This document shows, in pieces, positions 55,601 to 62,449 of a stretch of DNA of 64,000 nucleotides (its first letter is position 1; each line of letters begins with the position of its first letter). Location: positions 1,426,001 to 1,490,000 of the forward strand of contig OY759969.1 of assembly GCA_963662865.1 (NCBI GenBank). Reading direction: 5' to 3'. The DNA is from JAJDYQ01 sp963662865 (GTDB lineage Bacteria > Pseudomonadota > Gammaproteobacteria > JAJDYQ01). The notes under the pieces are model-generated. The model saw nothing but the letters and a program-made list of their open reading frames with translations, was not told the DNA's origin and did no database searches. A program made the position numbers and the translations under genes.

Positions 55601-58600
55601 TGACGGTGATGTCTGCGCTGGCGCCCTCGTTGATGTTACCCGCCGTGCCCCCCAGGGTCACGGTGGTCGGATCGTCGTCAATGACCGTAAAGATCACGGT
55701 GCTGGGATCGCCCGGGGTGACACCGGAACCGGCGTTGATGCCGGTGGTTACTGTCCGCCCCGGCGGGTCGTCCATGTTGTTTTCGTCGGGACGGTCGAAA
55801 ACTACCCGAATTGTTTGCATCGGGGTTTCGCCAGTGAGAAAGGTATTAACTGTCTCGACGAACAAGTCATCAAATAGAATAGGGGACCCGTAACTCACTA
55901 AACCGTCAATGGGGATGTCGGAGGTCACGACGATGGTGCGCTGGTCGCCATTCTCGACGAGGGTCGTGTGTCCGTCCCGCACCGATACCGTCACCACCGG
56001 CACGTCGTCGTCGGTGACGGTGGCTTCCACGTCGTCGATGTCGAGGCTGGAACCGTAATCGGTGTCTGTGGACGCCGCTGCGTGGCTGATGGTCGCTATG
56101 CGTCGGTTCATGGCGTCATCCCGGTTGTTGTCGATGCCCGTCACCGTGAAGGTCTGGGCCGCATTCCAGTTGGCCGTGGTGAAGGTCAGGGTCGTCGGGG
56201 TCACGGTGGCCGCACTTGTTGTGTTGGAGGTCGCCGTAATCGTCACGCTGCCGGTCGGCTGCGTGCTCAACCTTATGCCGTAGTTGTCCGTGCCGCCGGC
56301 TTCGGCCACTGTGGTGCCACCCTGCGTCTCGGTGACGGTGACGCCCGGGGTGACAATGTCGAAGTCCGCCAGGTTGTCCGTGCCGTCCGCGCCGCCTTCC
56401 AGGCCGGTGCCGGAGTCGGCGTCCAGGGTGCCCAGGTCGATGTCCACTGTGACGCCGGCGTTGACTGCGCTCAGGGTCAGGGTGGCGGTGGTGGCCGTGG
56501 TGCCCGAGGCCGGGCCGGTGAAGGTCACCGTGCCGACGGCGCCGCCCAGGCCGGTGTAGGTGATACCGGTCGCCGCGGCGCCGGTCACGGTGTAGTCGGT
56601 GCCCGGCGTCGCGCTACCGCCAAAGGTCAGCGGCACCGGCAGTATCTCGCCGTTCACCAGACCGCGGCCCAGGGTGACCGTGATCTGCTTGTCGTCTCCT
56701 GCGAGAATATCACTCTCTGCGCCCGCCAGGGTCACGGTGGTCGGATCGTCGTCGATCACGGTCGCTGTGACGGAGGCCGGGGTGAGGTTGTAGTCGGTGT
56801 CTGTGGAGGTGGCGGCGTGGCTAATGGTGACTGCCTGATTGACGGCGTCGTCGTCGTTATCCACTCCGGTGACGGTGATGCTCTGCGCCATGTTCCAGTT
56901 GGTGCTGGTGAATACCAGGCTGCCGGGGTTGACCGTGGCGGTGGTCGGTGTGCCTGAGGTGGCTGTGATGGTCACGTCTGCGGTCGGTTGTGTGTCCAGC
57001 GTCATGCCGTAGTTGTCCGTGGTGCCGCCTTCGATGGGCCTGGTGTTGCCGCCCGTCTGGGTGATGGTTACGCTCGCTGGAGGAGGGTCGTTGACCCGCA
57101 GGTCGAAGCTGTTGGCGCTGCCGCTCGGGTCGGCACCGCCGCCGACATTGGTGTTCAGGGTTGAGCGGTCAAAGCCGTTGGTGGTGGCGTCGTTCGGGCC
57201 GAGGGCGATGGCGTAGGTCTCGAAACCGTCGCCCTCGGCGGTGTCGTCGTCTGCCGGTGTCAGTGCCAGGACGGCGTTCTGGGCGCCTGCACCCGAAAAG
57301 GTCACTTGCGGGGTGGGCGTGGTCGCGGCCGACAGGGTCACTCCGGTATTGAGGCCGCCAGCGGTCCCGGCTGCCAGGCCCCAGTCGGCCGGGGTCACCC
57401 CCGTACCACCGATGGACAGCGGCACGTCAATGGTTTCGCTATCAGTCAGTGGTCGAGACAGGGAGACGAGAATGGATATTTCACCGCCTTCAGTAATGGT
57501 GGTGCCACCAATACGGCCGAGGGAGACGACCGTGGGGTCGTCGTCGATCACGGTCGCTGTGACGGGGTCCGGGGTGAGGCTGTTGTAGCGGGTGTCCGTG
57601 GAGGTGGCGGCGTGGGTAATGGTGACTGCCTGGTTGGCGGCGTCGGCGTTGTTATCCACCCCGGTGACGGTGATGCTCTGGGCCATGTTCCAGTTGGCGC
57701 TGGTGAAGGTCAGGCTGCCGCTGACCGTGGCGGTGCCCGGTGTGCCTGAGGTGGCTGTGATGGTCACGTCTGCGGTGGGTTGTGTGTCCAGCGTCATGCC
57801 GTAGTTGTCCGTGGTGCCGCCTTCGATGGGCGCGGTGGTGCCGCCCGTCTGGGTGATGATTACGTCCACCGGGTCGTTGACCCGCACGTCGAGGCTGTTG
57901 GCGCTGCTGTCCGGGTCGGCACCGCCGCCGACATTGGTGTTCAGGGTTGAGCGGTCAAAGCCGTTGGCACCGCCGCCGTCCGGGCCGAGGGCGATGGTGT
58001 AGGTCTCGAAACCGTCGCCCTCGGCGGTGTCGTCTTCTGCCGATGTCAGTATCAGGATGGCGCCCTGGACGTCCAACCCCGAAAGGCTCACCTGCGGGGT
58101 GGGCGTGGTCGCGGCCGACAGGGTCACTCCAGTATTGGGGGTAACAGTCGAGAATCCCAGGCTCCAGTCGGCCGTGGTCACCCCCGTACCGCCGATGGAC
58201 AGCGGCACGTCAATGGTTTCGCCAGCAGCCAGTCGTCGAGACAGGGTGACGACAATGGTTATTTCGCCGCCTTCGCTAATGGTGCTGGCGACACTAAAAC
58301 GGGTGAGGGAAACGACCGTGGGGTCGTCGTCGATCACGGTCGCTGTGAAGGGGGCCGGGGTGAGGCCGTTGTAGCGGGTGTCTGAGGAGAGGGCGAGGTG
58401 GGCAATGGTGACTTCCCGGTTGGCGGCGTCGTCGTCGTTATTGACTCCGGTGACGGTGATGGTCTGCGCCATGTTCCAGTTGGTGCTGGTGAATACCAGG
58501 CTGCCGGGGTTGACCGTGGCCCCTGTGCTTGAGATGGCTGTGATGGTCACGTCTGCGGTCGGTTGTGTGTCCAGCGTCATGCCGTAGCTGTCCGTGGTGC

Positions 58601-59594
58601 CACCTTCGATGGGCGTGGTGCCGCCGTCCGTCTCGGTGATGGTTACGCCCGGTGGGGGTGGGTCGTTGACCCGCACGTCGAAGCTGTTGGTGGTGCTGCT
58701 CGGGTCGGCACCGCCGCCGACATTGGTGCCCAGGGTTGAGCGGTCAAAGCCGTTGGCACCGTCGCCGTCCGGGCCGAGGGCGATGGTGTAGGTCTCGAAA
58801 CCGTCGCCCTCGGCGGTGTCGTCGTTTGCCGGGGTCAGTGTCAGGATGGCGGTCTGGGCGCCCAACCCCGAAAAGCTCACCTGCGGGATGGCCGTGGTCT
58901 GACCCGACAGGGTCACTCCGGTATTGAGGCCGTCGCCAATCGCGGGCTCCAGGCGCCAGTCGGCCGTGGTCACCCCCGTACCGCCGACGGACAGCGGCAC
59001 GTCAATGGTTTCGCTAGCAGTCAGTGGTCGAGACAGGTTGACGAGAAAGGCCACCAAGTCGCCTTCGCTAATGGCGCCGGTGCCACCAAAACGGGTGAGG
59101 GTAACGACCGTGGGCTCGTCGTCGATCACCGTCGCCGTGACGGGGGCCGGGGTGAGGTTGTAGTTGGTGTCTGAAGAGGTAGCGGCGTGGGTAATGGTGA
59201 CTGCCTGGTTGGCGGCGTCGGCGGCATTATTCACCCCGGTGACGGTAATGCTCTGCGCCATGTTCCAGTTGGCGTTGGTGAATATCAGGCTGGTGGGGTT
59301 GACCGTGGCGGTGCCCGGTGTGCCTGAGGTGGCTGTGATGGTCACATCTGAGGTCGGTTGTGTGTCCAGCACCATGCCGTAGCGGTCCGTGGTACCGCCT
59401 TCGATGGGCCTGGTGTTGCCGCCCGTCTCGGTGATGGTTACGCCTGCCTGCGCGGCGGCTTCGGTTGTCAAACCCACCGACAACGGCAAACCAAGCAACA
59501 CGGCAATCAGCCCGCGGGCCAGGAGGCTATTGCGGGCAGAGGTGAATCGACGGGCTGCCGAACGCCGCCCTGTATTGAGGGTGAGGCTCATCAT
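49605..59594 (-). CDS. Giant exported repeat protein with Calx-beta domains and autotransporter-like barrel
   Basis: About 3,329 residues from the ATG at 59,594 (AAGGGG site 5 bases upstream; the next codon is also ATG). The frame runs open through a C-run upstream, but a good signal peptide, LIAVLLGLPLSVGL...AAAQA, follows only this start. Then come roughly ten beta-sandwich repeats of about 100 residues (PIEGGTTDNYGMTLDTQP type), alternating with a domain containing VTLGRGL or ETIDVPLSIGGTG. Four Calx-beta domains follow (ASFTTNEGSGTYNVVV). The last 430 residues are a barrel beginning VSVWGQASYSRYEDG and ending in Trp. It is probably a surface adhesin. The whole gene is much more GC-rich than its neighbours. 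Confidence 0.85.
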   Translation of the reverse strand: MMSLTLNTGRRSAARRFTSARNSLLARGLIAVLLGLPLSVGLTTEAAAQAGVTITETGGNTRPIEGGTTDRYGMVLDTQPTSDVTITATSGTPGTATVNPTSLIFTNANWNMAQSITVTGVNNAADAANQAVTITHAATSSDTNYNLTPAPVTATVIDDEPTVVTLTRFGGTGAISEGDLVAFLVNLSRPLTASETIDVPLSVGGTGVTTADWRLEPAIGDGLNTGVTLSGQTTAIPQVSFSGLGAQTAILTLTPANDDTAEGDGFETYTIALGPDGDGANGFDRSTLGTNVGGGADPSSTTNSFDVRVNDPPPPGVTITETDGGTTPIEGGTTDSYGMTLDTQPTADVTITAISSTGATVNPGSLVFTSTNWNMAQTITVTGVNNDDDAANREVTIAHLALSSDTRYNGLTPAPFTATVIDDDPTVVSLTRFSVASTISEGGEITIVVTLSRRLAAGETIDVPLSIGGTGVTTADWSLGFSTVTPNTGVTLSAATTPTPQVSLSGLDVQGAILILTSAEDDTAEGDGFETYTIALGPDGGGANGFDRSTLNTNVGGGADPDSSANSLDVRVNDPVDVIITQTGGTTAPIEGGTTDNYGMTLDTQPTADVTITATSGTPGTATVSGSLTFTSANWNMAQSITVTGVDNNADAANQAVTITHAATSTDTRYNSLTPDPVTATVIDDDPTVVSLGRIGGTTITEGGEISILVSLSRPLTDSETIDVPLSIGGTGVTPADWGLAAGTAGGLNTGVTLSAATTPTPQVTFSGAGAQNAVLALTPADDDTAEGDGFETYAIALGPNDATTNGFDRSTLNTNVGGGADPSGSANSFDLRVNDPPPASVTITQTGGNTRPIEGGTTDNYGMTLDTQPTADVTITATSGTPTTATVNPGSLVFTSTNWNMAQSITVTGVDNDDDAVNQAVTISHAATSTDTDYNLTPASVTATVIDDDPTTVTLAGAESDILAGDDKQITVTLGRGLVNGEILPVPLTFGGSATPGTDYTVTGAAATGITYTGLGGAVGTVTFTGPASGTTATTATLTLSAVNAGVTVDIDLGTLDADSGTGLEGGADGTDNLADFDIVTPGVTVTETQGGTTVAEAGGTDNYGIRLSTQPTGSVTITATSNTTSAATVTPTTLTFTTANWNAAQTFTVTGIDNNRDDAMNRRIATISHAAASTDTDYGSSLDIDDVEATVTDDDVPVVTVSVRDGHTTLVENGDQRTIVVTSDIPIDGLVSYGSPILFDDLFVETVNTFLTGETPMQTIRVVFDRPDENNMDDPPGRTVTTGINAGSGVTPGDPSTVIFTVIDDDPTTVTLGGTAGNINEGASADITVTLGRELVSGEVLPVPLTLGGTATRGTDYTLTGTAANNIAYNIPDTGNMGTVTFTGPAPATATLTLTVQIDTTSDASETIDIDLGTLDADSGTNLEGGADGTDSLTDFTIMEQPTIALRPSTLTVEEGDSASYSVVLATAPTMSTTIAVTGDSGTDLMLDTASLEFTMSNWDTAQMVTVTAGEDDDADTDEVTLMHTATGGNYDALTAVIRVSITDPDIAAITISETAITITEGDEGTYTVVLATQPSAAVTITPTSGTLATATVSPSALTFTSANWNTVQTITVAGEDNNADAANQEVTITHAATSTDARYNRLTPDSVTATVIDDEPTTVTLAGASGDITEGGTKEITVTLSRGLVAGESLTVQLTFGGMARPERPRLGVSNNLLVDYSLSIADATGVTFSSPDQRNRGSVTFTGPSSGTTATTATLTLSAQTTETRPADGETVDISLGTLNSNSGTGLGGGASGTDNLDIFTIMGPQVPAIVLPPTLTVTEGDSVGYPVSLATAPTGAVTVTVTGHSSTDLTPDATSLTFTMTDWDTVQTVMVSAAEDADAADDTVTLTHTASGTTAYSGITGAVVVTIDDDDLPVASFAMTSFTTGEGSGTYNVAVNLTPAPAVATTITYTVGGTATPGTDYTTLTGTVVASVDASSVNIPVAITDDSMTETSETVILNLTAGSGYTLGTDRVHTLTIADNDTAGVTVSEARITVAEPAGEDMYTVVLNTQPAGDVEITVASDTTSAATVSPASLTFAAGNWNRVQTVTVTGVNDNVGGNRTATISHSIASGDGDGAGYPDGLAIATVAVTVTDDDEPVASFAAASFTTNEGSGTYNVVVDLSPAPAVATTITYTVAGTSTASMNTDYTALTGTVMASASASSVEIPVIITDDSTQEGSETVILILGTGTGYTVGTGRVHTLTITDNDLPVASFAAGTSMANEGSGTHNVVVNLSPAPTAATTIMYTVATGSANLATPGDDYTALTGMVVVAANMTSANIPVAITNDSADETSETIGLTLGVRPGVYGSGSPDVHTLTITDNDATTVTLAGASGDITEGDTRAITVTLGRGLEDGEILPVPLTFGGSATPGTDYTVTGATATGVAYSGLNSASAMVTFTGPSSGMTATTATLTLSAVNAGTVDIDLGTLDGDSGTGLGGGADGTDNLDAFDIVAASAGVTVSEASLTVAENAMGTYTLVLNTQPAGNVVITVESGTTSAATVSAASLTFAAGNWNTAQTVTVTGVNDSVVGDRTATISHSIESGDGDGAGYPDGLAIDTVAVTVTDDDVPVASFAVPGFTTNEGSGTYNVVVNLSPVPAANTTITYTVAGTATPDTDYTELTGTVVASASASSVNIPVAITDDSTQEGSETVILTLAAGSGYTVGTDRVHTLTIADNDPGVIVSDARVTVAEPDGTDIYTLVLNTRPAGDVEITVESNMTSAATVAPLSLTFTAGNWSTAQTVTVTGVNDNVGGNGNRTAIISHSIDSGDGDGAGYPDGLAIATVAVTVTDDVAVGTGAMQAAQEAWLPRFGLTAIEHLLGGLDYRFSVADQPGLSGNVSGLSAGRALHGGGNATGTGYGLGTDGFGQGGGGGDGLGAGSVDRLLNLSRTLSLRDMLRGSRFVHRGGENGVSVWGQASYSRYEDGQDGITVDGDVTTGMLGVDRDNGRTLLGLALSYSDGDGDWSGTSAQGELSSTLTSLLPYIRHNVTQRLQVWAAASYGRGELEQTLEQTSATMSTEHDIEQRSASAGVRGILLERPMEEGGLTLTLISDAALARIESDDADGVSGMSADTERFRMGLEWSWQLPQADGGRLIPELELGMRYDGGDTSDGLGVELGGGISWQLPSKGLTIDLRGRRLLDHEADERREWGVSGSLRYDRQPGSAHGPSLSLRQEYGTAPASGGLDRLLSDSLSDALEEDSSQPGPASGRWSLEGEWGLALKDGATGIPYAGLSSSDSGYDLTLGWRLLSAPGDLDTELDVKALRRRDGEGKTNHGIGAQWKLRW

Positions 59595-59617
59595 AAACCC
59601 CTTAATTTTGTAGAGAA

Positions 59618-59644
59618 GGGGGGGGGGGGGGGGGGGGGGGGGGG
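59618..59644. repeat. 27-base poly-G tract (phase-variation candidate)
   Basis: 27 consecutive G on the plus strand, C on the coding strand of the giant gene. It ends 23 bases before the chosen start codon. Such tracts change length by slipped-strand mispairing. Here it would alter the 5' untranslated region or promoter spacing. It would shift the frame only if translation began further upstream, at the open frame reaching 59,744. Confidence 0.9.
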
Positions 59645-60084
59645 TATTAAATTGTGTATGTCGCCTGTAGCGCGTTTCAGGGGCATTGTGACCACGTTTA
59701 TCTCCTGTGTCTTGACGGTGTGCAACCGGCCTTGTGGGCCGCATTTATTTCCAATCTGTTTCAACTTGCTCTACTCCGGGTTCTGTATACCGATGTTGTC
59801 TCTGTTCAGGCCCGGCCTGCGGGCCGGTTCCGAATTCAGGCCCGGATTTATGCCGGCAATTTGAGCTACTTTAGACCCATTCTTGACGAATTACAACCCC
59901 TTTTTTCTGATTTGGTTGCTGACTGAGATAAAATCAGCGGTCTGCACCGCAGCGGCAAATCCGGCGACATATTAATGGGACCGGTGGAGCGAATATATCT
60001 GGCCTGACAAAATCGGCGATGCCACGAATAGTTTTTCATTGTATTAACCGTCGCTTGTCTCTGGCTGGCCGATGCCTCTTTGTT
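59645..60084. other. Region upstream of the giant gene
   Basis: No gene seen between the poly-G tract and crcB. It contains the second copy of the dispersed repeat and should hold the leftward promoter of the giant gene. An AT-rich TTTAAT-like -10 lies right beside the tract, but a matching -35 is unclear. Confidence 0.5.
59811..59900 (+). repeat. Dispersed degenerate repeat, copy 2
   Basis: Pairs with 15,611-15,710. Blocks GGCCGGTTCCGAATTC, CCCGGATTTATGCC, CTACTTTAGACCCATTC and GACGAATTACAA occur in the same order. The local sequence also has several CCCGG-rich inverted units. Confidence 0.7.
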
Positions 60085-60459
60085 TCAAAAGTGCCTGCCA
60101 AGCATGGCGCCTGCCCATGCCCCGGCGACGCATAGAACGACGCTAAGCAGGATATTCAGCGCGGCTTTTGATAATTCGCCATTTTCAATCAGGTTTAGCG
60201 TTTCCACGGAAAATGTGGAGAAGGTGGTGAACGCACCGAGCAGGCCGATCAGAATGGCTGAACGCAGTTCAGGATTGATTTGTACCCGGTCCATAAACAG
60301 GACGTAGCATAACCCCATTAGCAGGCTGCCGCTGACGTTGACGATTAATGTGCCATAGGGAAATTCTTTACCGAGTAAAGTATGGATGCCGGTCGATACA
60401 TAGAAGCGCAGCAGTGTGCCAATCGCGCCACCACCCGCTATGGCCAGCGCCTGCATCAT
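60085..60459 (-). CDS. crcB: Fluoride ion exporter CrcB/Fluc
   Basis: 124 residues with four TM segments. Family motifs are GGGAIGTLLRFYVS at the start, GTLIVNVSGSLLMGL, and GLLGAFTTFSTFS with the polar track residues. Dual-topology dimers let fluoride leave the cell. The start overlaps the rarA stop by 4 bases (ATGA). No fluoride riboswitch is possible directly upstream, because rarA coding sequence lies there. Confidence 0.94.
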   Translation of the reverse strand: MMQALAIAGGGAIGTLLRFYVSTGIHTLLGKEFPYGTLIVNVSGSLLMGLCYVLFMDRVQINPELRSAILIGLLGAFTTFSTFSVETLNLIENGELSKAALNILLSVVLCVAGAWAGAMLGRHF

Positions 60460-61820
60460 GCTTTCGTCTCCTGCTTTGCCTGCTCTGCATATAGTGTGTC
60501 CAGTTCTTTCAGGCGCTGTAATTTTTCCCTGATCCTGGTCTCCAGTCCTCGATTGACCGGCTGATAGTATTCACGTGGTGACATATCGTCAGGGAGATAC
60601 TGCTCGCCTGCCGCATAGGCTTCGGGTTCATCGTGTGCGTAGCGGTAATCCCGGCCATGGCCCAGTTCTTTCATCAGTCTGGTCGGGGCATTACATAAAT
60701 GAATCGGGACCGGGGCGCTGCCACCGGCCTTTACGTCCCGCATGGCGGCTTTATATGCCATATAAACGGCATTGCTCTTTGGTGCGCAGGCCATGTAGGT
60801 AACCGCCTGTGCAATCGCCAGCTCGCCTTCCGGGCTGCCGAGCCGTTCGCAGGTCTCCCAGGCGTCCAGCGCTATTCTTAGAGCCCGAGGGTCGGCATTG
60901 CCAATGTCTTCGCTTGCCATGCGTACAACGCGGCGGGCGATGTAGAACGGGTCGCATCCTCCGTCAATCATTCGGGTAAACCAGTATAGTGAGGCATCCG
61001 GGCTGGAGCCGCGCACGGATTTATGCAGGGCTGATATCTGGTCATAAAAGGCATCACCACCTTTGTCGAATCTCCGGAGGCTGTCTGATACGACATCGGT
61101 CAGAATTTCATCGGAAATAATGTATTTTTCTTCTTCATTCAAACGACAGATATCGACAGCCAGTTCCAGCAGGTTGAGTGCTCTTCTGGCGTCTCCATCG
61201 GCAAATCCGGCCAATCGCTCAATCTGTTCTTCGGTTATCTCGATATCCAGATGCTTCAGCCCTTTTTCGTCCTTGAGGGCGCGCCGTATAACGTGCGATA
61301 CGGCATTGTCATCAAGCGCTTTAAGTACGTAGGTTCGTGTACGTGATAGTAAGGCGTTGTTCAATTGAAAGGATGGGTTTTCGGTTGTCGCTCCTATAAA
61401 GTAAATCAGGCCATTTTCTACATGCGGAAGAAATGCGTCCTGTTGCGCCTTATTAAATCGGTGAACTTCGTCAACGAAGACTACGGTGCTTTGCAGGTGC
61501 GCCAACGCTTGTTGCGCCTGTTCCACGGCACGGCGTATTTCTTTAACGCCATCAAGTACCGCAGAGATTGATAGAAACCGGGCGTCGCTGTAATTTGCTA
61601 TCAGCCGTGCCAGCGTTGTCTTGCCGGTACCGGGCGGGCCCCACAGTACCATGGAATGCAGCTTTTCCTCTTCGATGGCCTGGCGAAGGGGCTTGCCTGC
61701 ATTGAGTAAATGTTCCTGCCCATACACGTGTTCCAGATATTCAGGACGCAGGCGATCTGCCAGAGGCCGCATATCCAGTCCCGATTGCTGATGCAGACCC
61801 AGTTCAGGCTTGTTAATCAC
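60456..61820 (-). CDS. rarA: Replication-associated recombination protein A
   Basis: 454 residues. AAA+ domain with MVLWGPPGTGKTTLARL (Walker A, about residue 60), VVFVDEVHRFNKAQQDAFLP (Walker B) and FIGATTENPSF (sensor 1). The C-terminal tetramerisation domain has SDASLYWFTRMIDGG-like sequence. RarA (MgsA) acts at stalled forks. It overlaps lolA by 4 bases and crcB by 4 bases. Confidence 0.95.
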   Translation of the reverse strand: MINKPELGLHQQSGLDMRPLADRLRPEYLEHVYGQEHLLNAGKPLRQAIEEEKLHSMVLWGPPGTGKTTLARLIANYSDARFLSISAVLDGVKEIRRAVEQAQQALAHLQSTVVFVDEVHRFNKAQQDAFLPHVENGLIYFIGATTENPSFQLNNALLSRTRTYVLKALDDNAVSHVIRRALKDEKGLKHLDIEITEEQIERLAGFADGDARRALNLLELAVDICRLNEEEKYIISDEILTDVVSDSLRRFDKGGDAFYDQISALHKSVRGSSPDASLYWFTRMIDGGCDPFYIARRVVRMASEDIGNADPRALRIALDAWETCERLGSPEGELAIAQAVTYMACAPKSNAVYMAYKAAMRDVKAGGSAPVPIHLCNAPTRLMKELGHGRDYRYAHDEPEAYAAGEQYLPDDMSPREYYQPVNRGLETRIREKLQRLKELDTLYAEQAKQETKA

Positions 61821-62449
61821 GGCTGCTCTGTTGTGTTAATCACGTCAACACCGACAGGCGGTACAAAGTTGAATTGGGCTTCGTCGAGATTGGAGTTCAT
61901 TTCGATGTTGTGGAATGACAGGCTGTTGTGTTGGTCGAAGTTGTCGTAGAACTCTATTGCGACCGGCTTTTTGCCGGAAAAGGTCAATACCGTATATTTG
62001 AAACCGGCATTGTTGTCCTTCGGTATCAGCTTGATTTTCTGCTCTCCCGTTGCGCCGGGAAGCAGTTCGACTGCATAGAGTTCCAGGATTGAATCGGGAT
62101 TATCGAGGATGGTCAGCGGGGAACGGGCCAGCCTGTCATCGGCAGGGCGTATGGTGACCTGCTCCAGATCTCTGTCAAAGACCCACAGGGTTCTTCCGTC
62201 TGAAACGATTTCCTGTTCATATGGTGTTTCATAAATCCAGCGAAACTTTCCGGGGCGCTTAAAAGCCATGTGCCCCAGTGACGGCTCCGCGGCGGCGGGT
62301 TCAGCGCTAATCAGGTGTTGCCTGAAGTCCGCTGAAAAAGAGTTCAGGCTGTCCAGATTCGTCATTAATTCATCGATATCAGCAGAGGCATGGCTGCCGG
62401 ACACAAGCAGCAAGGACACCAGCGTAAACAGATATTTATATCCGGACAT
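61817..62449 (-). CDS. lolA: Outer-membrane lipoprotein carrier LolA
   Basis: 210 residues with a signal peptide ending GSHASAD at about 23. It has the LolA fold features LNSFSADFRQHLI, PGKFRWIYETPYEQEIVSDG and LWVFDRDLEQVTIRP. It carries lipoproteins from LolCDE to LolB across the periplasm. The start lies inside the end of ftsK (14-base overlap). Confidence 0.94.
   Translation of the reverse strand: MSGYKYLFTLVSLLLVSGSHASADIDELMTNLDSLNSFSADFRQHLISAEPAAAEPSLGHMAFKRPGKFRWIYETPYEQEIVSDGRTLWVFDRDLEQVTIRPADDRLARSPLTILDNPDSILELYAVELLPGATGEQKIKLIPKDNNAGFKYTVLTFSGKKPVAIEFYDNFDQHNSLSFHNIEMNSNLDEAQFNFVPPVGVDVINTTEQP

Noticed and set aside
50792..57749. Long plus-strand frames (up to 555 codons) opposite the giant gene
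   Set aside because: They are antisense shadows of a GC-rich repetitive gene: no ribosome sites, no recognisable domains, and the repeats in them mirror the minus-strand protein.
49605..59594. CRISPR or satellite array
   Set aside because: The repeated DNA encodes protein domains in one open frame. Repeat units are hundreds of bases long with no spacer pattern.
60085..60459. Fluoride riboswitch upstream of crcB
   Set aside because: The sequence directly upstream is rarA coding sequence with a 4-base overlap, leaving no leader.
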